DNA from: an uncultured Ruminococcus sp.
GTDB taxonomy: Bacteria; Bacillota; Clostridia; Lachnospirales; Lachnospiraceae
DNA: 35,418 nucleotides
Direction of reading: 5' to 3'
Assembly: GCA_900553885.1 (NCBI GenBank)
Contig: USFD01000029.1
Span: 1-35,418, forward strand
Part shown: positions 32,042 to 35,418 of the stretch, piece by piece
Numbering within the stretch: the first letter of the stretch is position 1
How the letters are laid out: each line of letters starts with the position of its first letter
Notes under the pieces: generated by a model
The model's database searches: none
The model's input: only the letters and a program-made list of their open reading frames with translations
What the model was told of the DNA's origin: nothing
Position numbers and translations under genes: made by a program

Positions 32042-33928
32042 TCAGAGCTTCTTTACAAACAATGCCCGGATCGCGTTCAGAACGGCCAGAATCATAACGC
32101 CTACATCGGCAAAGATGGCCAGCCACATGTCCGCAAATCCCAGCGCTCCCAGAGCAAGACAGATCAGTTTGATACCGATTGCGAAAACAATGTTCTGATA
32201 AACAATCCGCAGACATTTTCTGGAAATCTTGATCGCTTTGGCAATCTGCAGAGGATCGTCATCCATAAGGACTACATCAGCCGCTTCAATCGCCGCATCG
32301 GAACCCATAGCTCCCATGGCGATTCCGATATCCGCACGGCCCAGAACAGGCGCGTCATTGATGCCGTCGCCTACAAAGGCAAGCTTCGCATTCTCCGGTT
32401 TCCTGCGGATCAGCTCTTCCACCTTTTCCACCTTATCTGCCGGGAGAAGTTCGCTGTACACTTCGTCCAGTCCCAGAGTCTCTGCCACCTGATCAGCCAC
32501 CTTCGCCGCATCGCCGGTAAGCATGACCGTTCTGCGGACCCCGGCCTTTTTCAGCTGACGGACAGCCTCTCCGGAATGCGGCTTGATTACATCTGAGATC
32601 ACAATATGCCCCGCATATTTTCCATCAATCGCCATATGGATAATTGTCCCCACGGAACGGCAGCTGATATACGGGATACCAAGATAGCGCATCAGCTTAT
32701 CATTTCCCGCAGCGACCTCTGTCCCGTCTACTTTCGCGATCACACCGTTTCCGCTGATCTCTCTGATATCAGATACCCGGGACCGGTCAATCTCTTTCCC
32801 GTATGCCTTCTGAAGGCTCCTGCTGATAGGATGGGAGGACGCGCTCTCGGCAAGCGCCGCATATTCCACCAGTTTTTCGTCTTCCAGTTCATTGTGATGG
32901 ATTCCGTTGACTTCGAAAACGCCCTGGGTCAGTGTGCCGGTCTTATCGAATACGACAATCTTTGTCTGAGACAGAGTCTCCAGATAATTGGAACCTTTTA
33001 CCAGAACTCCTGCCTTGCTGGCTCCTCCGATCCCTGCAAAGAAACTCAGCGGAATACTGATCACAAGGGCACACGGACAGCTGATTACAAGGAAAGTAAG
33101 AGCCCGGTAAATCCAGGTCCCCCACTCCGGCGCCATACCCGGGCCCAGCATCCGCACCAGAGGCGGAAGAAATGCCAGCGCCAGCGCAGCGCAGCATACA
33201 GCCGGCGTATAGACTCTTGCGAATCTGGATATAAACGCCTCGGAACGGGACTTGCGGGAACTTGCGTTCTCCACAAGATCCAGGATCTTTGAAACTGTAG
33301 ATTCTCCGAATTCCTTCGTTGTCCGGATCTTCAGCACACCTGTCATATTGATGCAGCCGCTGATAATCTCGTCTCCTGTCCCGGCGTCCCTGGGCAGGCT
33401 CTCGCCGGTCAGAGCGCTGGTATTCAGACTGGAACTCCCCTCGGTGATCACGCCGTCAATGGGCACCTTTTCTCCCGGCTGAACGACAATGATACTTCCG
33501 ATCTCCACTTCATCCGGATCTGCCTTCTCCAGTTTCCCGTCTTTTTCTATATTTGCGTAATCCGGGCGGATATCCATCAGTTCGCTGATATTGCGGCGGC
33601 TTTTTCCGACGGCATAGCTCTGGAACAGCTCGCCGATCTGATAAAACAGCATAACTGCAACCGCTTCTGTATAATCCCCGCTCTGATCATAGACAGCAAG
33701 GGCGATTGCGCCGACCGTAGCTACGGCCATTAAAAAATTCTCATCAAAAACCTGTCTGTTCTTAATTCCCTTCAGCGCCTTCAGCAGAATATCATAGCCA
33801 ATCACCAGATATGGCACCAGATACAGAAGGAATCTTACAATTCCTGTAACCGGAACAAAATTCAGCCCGATCAGAAGAACTGCGGAAATAAGAATACGGA
33901 TTAACATTTTTTTCTGTTTTTTATTCAC
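32042..33928 (-). CDS. Soft-metal P-type ATPase, Zn/Cd/Pb class (P1B)
   Basis: 628 aa heavy-metal exporter ATPase. It has the membrane CPC motif (ISCPCALVIS), phosphorylation site DKTGTLTQ, TGES in SALTGESLP, HP-locus SSHPISR, hinge GDGINDAP and, in the last helix, ADVGVMILAVLNAIR, whose Asp is typical of Zn/Cd pumps. There is no N-terminal HMA domain; that part is encoded as a separate protein upstream (34102-34320). The start is a GTG with GAGGTG at 8 nt. A 15-bp inverted repeat and a dispersed hairpin lie between the two genes and may lower expression of the pump relative to the chaperone. Confidence 0.92.
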   Translation of the reverse strand: MNKKQKKMLIRILISAVLLIGLNFVPVTGIVRFLLYLVPYLVIGYDILLKALKGIKNRQVFDENFLMAVATVGAIALAVYDQSGDYTEAVAVMLFYQIGELFQSYAVGKSRRNISELMDIRPDYANIEKDGKLEKADPDEVEIGSIIVVQPGEKVPIDGVITEGSSSLNTSALTGESLPRDAGTGDEIISGCINMTGVLKIRTTKEFGESTVSKILDLVENASSRKSRSEAFISRFARVYTPAVCCAALALAFLPPLVRMLGPGMAPEWGTWIYRALTFLVISCPCALVISIPLSFFAGIGGASKAGVLVKGSNYLETLSQTKIVVFDKTGTLTQGVFEVNGIHHNELEDEKLVEYAALAESASSHPISRSLQKAYGKEIDRSRVSDIREISGNGVIAKVDGTEVAAGNDKLMRYLGIPYISCRSVGTIIHMAIDGKYAGHIVISDVIKPHSGEAVRQLKKAGVRRTVMLTGDAAKVADQVAETLGLDEVYSELLPADKVEKVEELIRRKPENAKLAFVGDGINDAPVLGRADIGIAMGAMGSDAAIEAADVVLMDDDPLQIAKAIKISRKCLRIVYQNIVFAIGIKLICLALGALGFADMWLAIFADVGVMILAVLNAIRALFVKKL

Positions 33929-34003
33929 AGCAGATTCACCTCACATTCCCGGCATTCACCGCATACTTTACCGCTATGCCGGAGCTGAATACCGTAATTC
34001 TTT

Positions 34004-34053
34004 CACAGAAAAACACCCTCCACCATTCATCTGTTCAGGGGTGTTTTTCTGTG
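34004..34053 (-). terminator. 15-bp perfect inverted repeat, possible partial terminator
   Basis: CACAGAAAAACACCC (34004-34018) and GGGTGTTTTTCTGTG (34039-34053) are perfect inverse complements across 20 bases. In minus-strand RNA the inner ACACCC/GGGTGT stem is followed by TTTTTCTGTG, so it could terminate part of the transcripts between the metallochaperone and the ATPase. Confidence 0.55.
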
Positions 34054-34058
34054 CGTTT

Positions 34059-34094
34059 ATAAGCAGGCGGATATTCGAAGTCCGCCCGCTGCCT
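34059..34094 (-). repeat. Dispersed intergenic hairpin repeat, copy B
   Basis: 36 nt, core GGCGGA/TCCGCC stem (34066-34071 with 34081-34086), conserved with copy A at 20663-20699 including the flanks. The loop sequence and one C differ. It lies 8 bp after the stop of the HMA gene. Confidence 0.7.
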
Positions 34095-34101
34095 GATCCG
34101 G

Positions 34102-34320
34102 TTAAATATAAATTTCACAGTCGTCCTCAACTTTTTTACAGTTTTTCAGAACCTCTTTCATTACATCTTTCGGATTCTGTCCGTCCTCAAACTCTACATT
34201 CATCTTCAGCATCATAAAGTTTACACTGGCATCTTTAACACCTGCCGTACGTTTTGCGGCATCCTCCATTTTATTTGCGCAGTTCGCGCAGTCCACTTCG
34301 ATCTTATAAGATTTTTTCAT
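34102..34320 (-). CDS. HMA-domain metallochaperone
   Basis: 72 aa single ferredoxin-like heavy-metal-associated domain: IEVDCANCANKMEDAAKR with metal-binding Cys12 and Cys15, followed by GVKDASVNFMMLKMNVEF. It probably supplies or senses metal for the ATPase encoded next, replacing the N-terminal domain that pump lacks. Two more cysteines near the C-terminus (NCKKVEDDC) might add ligands. It is the first gene behind the palindromic operator at 34360-34375. Confidence 0.88.
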   Translation of the reverse strand: MKKSYKIEVDCANCANKMEDAAKRTAGVKDASVNFMMLKMNVEFEDGQNPKDVMKEVLKNCKKVEDDCEIYI

Positions 34321-34359
34321 ACCGTTCCTGTCCTTTCCCTTTCCTGTTCCTTTTATTAA

Positions 34360-34416
34360 TTAAACATATGTTTAACTGTTAGCTATATAATATACTTTCC
34401 GCTTTTTCCCGGTCAA
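34360..34416 (-). promoter_or_regulatory. Promoter with ArsR/SmtB-like palindrome
   Basis: Minus strand: TTGACC (34416-34411), 16 bp, TATATT (34394-34389), then the perfect 16-bp palindrome TTAAACATATGTTTAA (34375-34360) where early transcription would be blocked. Such AACATATGTT-type palindromes are typical of ArsR/SmtB-family metal sensors. No such gene lies in the window. The rest of the 34321-34677 spacer holds the control region of the plus-strand gene. Confidence 0.65.
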
Positions 34417-34461
34417 GCGGTTTTCTTCATCTTCTTCCGAACAGATAAAAAGTATTTCCAT

Positions 34462-34490
34462 TTGGACAAAATGCTCCTCTGAAGTATATT
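34462..34490 (+). promoter_or_regulatory. Candidate promoter of the secreted protein gene
   Basis: TTGGAC (34462-34467), 17 bp, TATATT (34485-34490). A second perfect TTGACA at 34520 and a perfect TATAAT at 34554-34559 are not at normal spacing with each other, so the real start site is uncertain. Confidence 0.35.
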
Positions 34491-34560
34491 TATGGTATGT
34501 AAAACGTATAACATTTCTCTTGACAACATTTCCCAAATAAATTAGGGTATAAGTATAATT

Positions 34561-34582
34561 GTGAAATTTCTATGAAATTTCA
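34561..34582 (+). promoter_or_regulatory. Dyad operator before the secreted protein gene
   Basis: TGAAATTTC-TAT-GAAATTTCA (34562-34582) is a 9-bp perfect inverted repeat, just 3 bp after a perfect TATAAT (34554-34559). Each half is itself palindromic (GAAATTTC) and the halves are 11 bp apart. This is a good repressor-site geometry, though the -35 partner is unclear. Confidence 0.5.
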
Positions 34583-34677
34583 GCATCCGAATATGTATGG
34601 AATATCGCTCTGCAAGGCTGTCAGGCAGAGAGATTTTCTATAATTAAGAAGCACAATATAAGGAGGTGCGATGAAAA

Positions 34678-35418
34678 GTGCGCAGAAAACGAAAACATCT
34701 TGCGCTGATTGCGGCATGTTCGCTTGCAGTCACCACCACTCTGCCCGGTGCCGCGTACGCAGCTGTACCCCGCACGGGCGAAGATGCTCCACAGGTCACG
34801 GATGTCCGGATTCTGAAAGAGCGCAACTATCTGGAGATCCGCTGGGACCAGGAAGTTCAGAATTCTGTTGATCCGGACAACTATATCCTGAAAAACGGTG
34901 ACAATGAATTTCAGCTTCTCACCGGCAACTGGAACACCATGTATTTTGACGGCTATGCTCTCAGCAGCATCGGCTTTGAAGGCACGGTGGACGAATCTGA
35001 ACCGATTACTCTGGAAATCGTGGACGGAAATACGATTCAGGATGAAGACGGCAACGGAGCGGAACATGGAATCTATGACGTGGATTATGAAAATTACTAC
35101 ACTCAGTTCTACACATCCCAGACCGGCATCGTTGTAAAAGCCAGTGATAATGTACAGGCTTCGAGCCTGGAAGCTGCTGCTGATCAGATTGATCATATGC
35201 TTGGAAAAACCGAGACAGGCATTGCGGCCCGAATGGCAGAATACGGCGCTTCCATGGCGCTCTACGGTCCGGATGAAAATGCCTACTTCATTCCGGAGCA
35301 CCGGAACGCCTGGGATCCGGATATGTATGAAGTAGAGGGCTACGGCGGAAATGAATACAACGACGGAGTTTCCTCCATTGCTGAGAAAAACGTAATAAGA
35401 GTACTGGAAGGCGAGAAT
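34678..35418 (+). CDS. Secreted protein, N-terminal part (possible lethal-factor-like metallopeptidase)
   Basis: An open frame of 247 codons running off the window. It begins at a GTG, as the only ATG beside the AGGAGGTG ribosome binding site opens another frame that ends at 34871. The frame starts with a classical signal peptide (RRKRKHLALIAACSLAVTTT, cleavage after AYA at 28). Next comes an Ig-like beta domain (about 38-145: VTDVRILKERNYLEIRW, NYILKN), then a mixed helical part (VVKASDNVQASSLEAAADQI, MALYGPDENAYFIPEHRN, YEVEGYGGNEYNDG, SSIAEKNVIRVLEGEN). That end resembles sequences I associate with ATLF/M34-like peptidases shortly before their zinc HExxH site, which would lie outside the window. 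Secretion is clear; the enzymatic role is a guess. Confidence 0.75.
   Translation, partial: MRRKRKHLALIAACSLAVTTTLPGAAYAAVPRTGEDAPQVTDVRILKERNYLEIRWDQEVQNSVDPDNYILKNGDNEFQLLTGNWNTMYFDGYALSSIGFEGTVDESEPITLEIVDGNTIQDEDGNGAEHGIYDVDYENYYTQFYTSQTGIVVKASDNVQASSLEAAADQIDHMLGKTETGIAARMAEYGASMALYGPDENAYFIPEHRNAWDPDMYEVEGYGGNEYNDGVSSIAEKNVIRVLEGEN

Noticed and set aside
34671..34871. 66-codon frame starting at the ATG right after AGGAGGTG
   Set aside because: Its protein is an Arg/Cys/His-rich shadow without homology, while the GTG 7 bases later opens the secreted protein frame.
34621..35301. 226-codon minus-strand open frame at the right end
   Set aside because: It is antisense to a frame with a ribosome binding site, signal peptide and coherent domains; its own start has no convincing ribosome binding site.

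Overview
The window looks like chromosomal DNA of a low-to-moderate-GC anaerobic Firmicute, most likely a gut Lachnospiraceae-type Clostridium. The basis is AGGAGG-type ribosome binding sites, TTGACA/TATAAT promoters, a PTS beta-glucoside operon with LicT antitermination, class B sortase, NEAT/Shp surface proteins and a GHKL/LytTR two-component pair. No rRNA, tRNA, CRISPR array, complete insertion sequence or phage gene was recognised.

Layout. (a) 1-2.4 kb: an aldo/keto reductase with a divergent LysR regulator. (b) 2.4-5.2 kb: a solitary DUF262-DUF1524 nuclease with a C-terminal PUA-like domain, whose 3' flank abuts a 53-bp vestige of a methyltransferase gene. (c) 5.2-8.9 kb: a decaying operon (broken LCM-type methyltransferase, membrane methyltransferase, intact LCM-type methyltransferase, membrane protein) behind a perfect-consensus promoter carrying an operator in its spacer, followed upstream by a fragment of an ABC exporter. 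(d) 9-11.7 kb: sensor kinase, LytTR regulator and a small PH-like protein with candidate LytTR sites before it. (e) 11.9-25.6 kb: the main system, a haem-acquisition locus. Read on the minus strand it is: sortase B; membrane-anchored protein; secreted NEAT-like protein; a 757-aa cell-wall protein joining an FMN-binding domain to NEAT-like domains; Shp-type haem protein; substrate-binding lipoprotein; permease; ATPase; two YbaN/DUF454 proteins; a 50-aa small protein; and a CydDC-like heterodimeric ABC exporter. (f) 25.7-31.2 kb: a LysR regulator and a LicT-PTS-6-phospho-beta-glucosidase operon with two RAT/terminator switches. (g) 31.4-34.4 kb: a DUF2798 membrane protein with a leader attenuator, and a soft-metal P-type ATPase with a separate HMA metallochaperone under an ArsR-like palindrome. 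(h) 34.7 kb to the end: the start of a secreted protein on the plus strand, possibly of the anthrax-lethal-factor-like metallopeptidase group.

How it fits together. Five copies of one inverted repeat, GTTAG-N6-CTAAC (extended minus-strand form RGTTAG-N6-CTAACT), sit at the promoters of the haem-surface operon (two copies), the sortase, the YbaN-CydDC-like operon and the methyltransferase operon. They tie these blocks into one inferred iron/haem-responsive regulon. The likely flow is: haem captured by NEAT/Shp proteins, passed to the lipoprotein and imported by the FecCD-type ABC transporter. The extracellular flavin domain could supply electrons at the cell surface, and the CydDC-like exporter may handle haem or thiols afterwards. 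The strongest candidates for something new are this flavin-NEAT fusion, the shared operator, the hidden 50-aa gene, and a 36-37-nt hairpin repeat found inside two unrelated operons.
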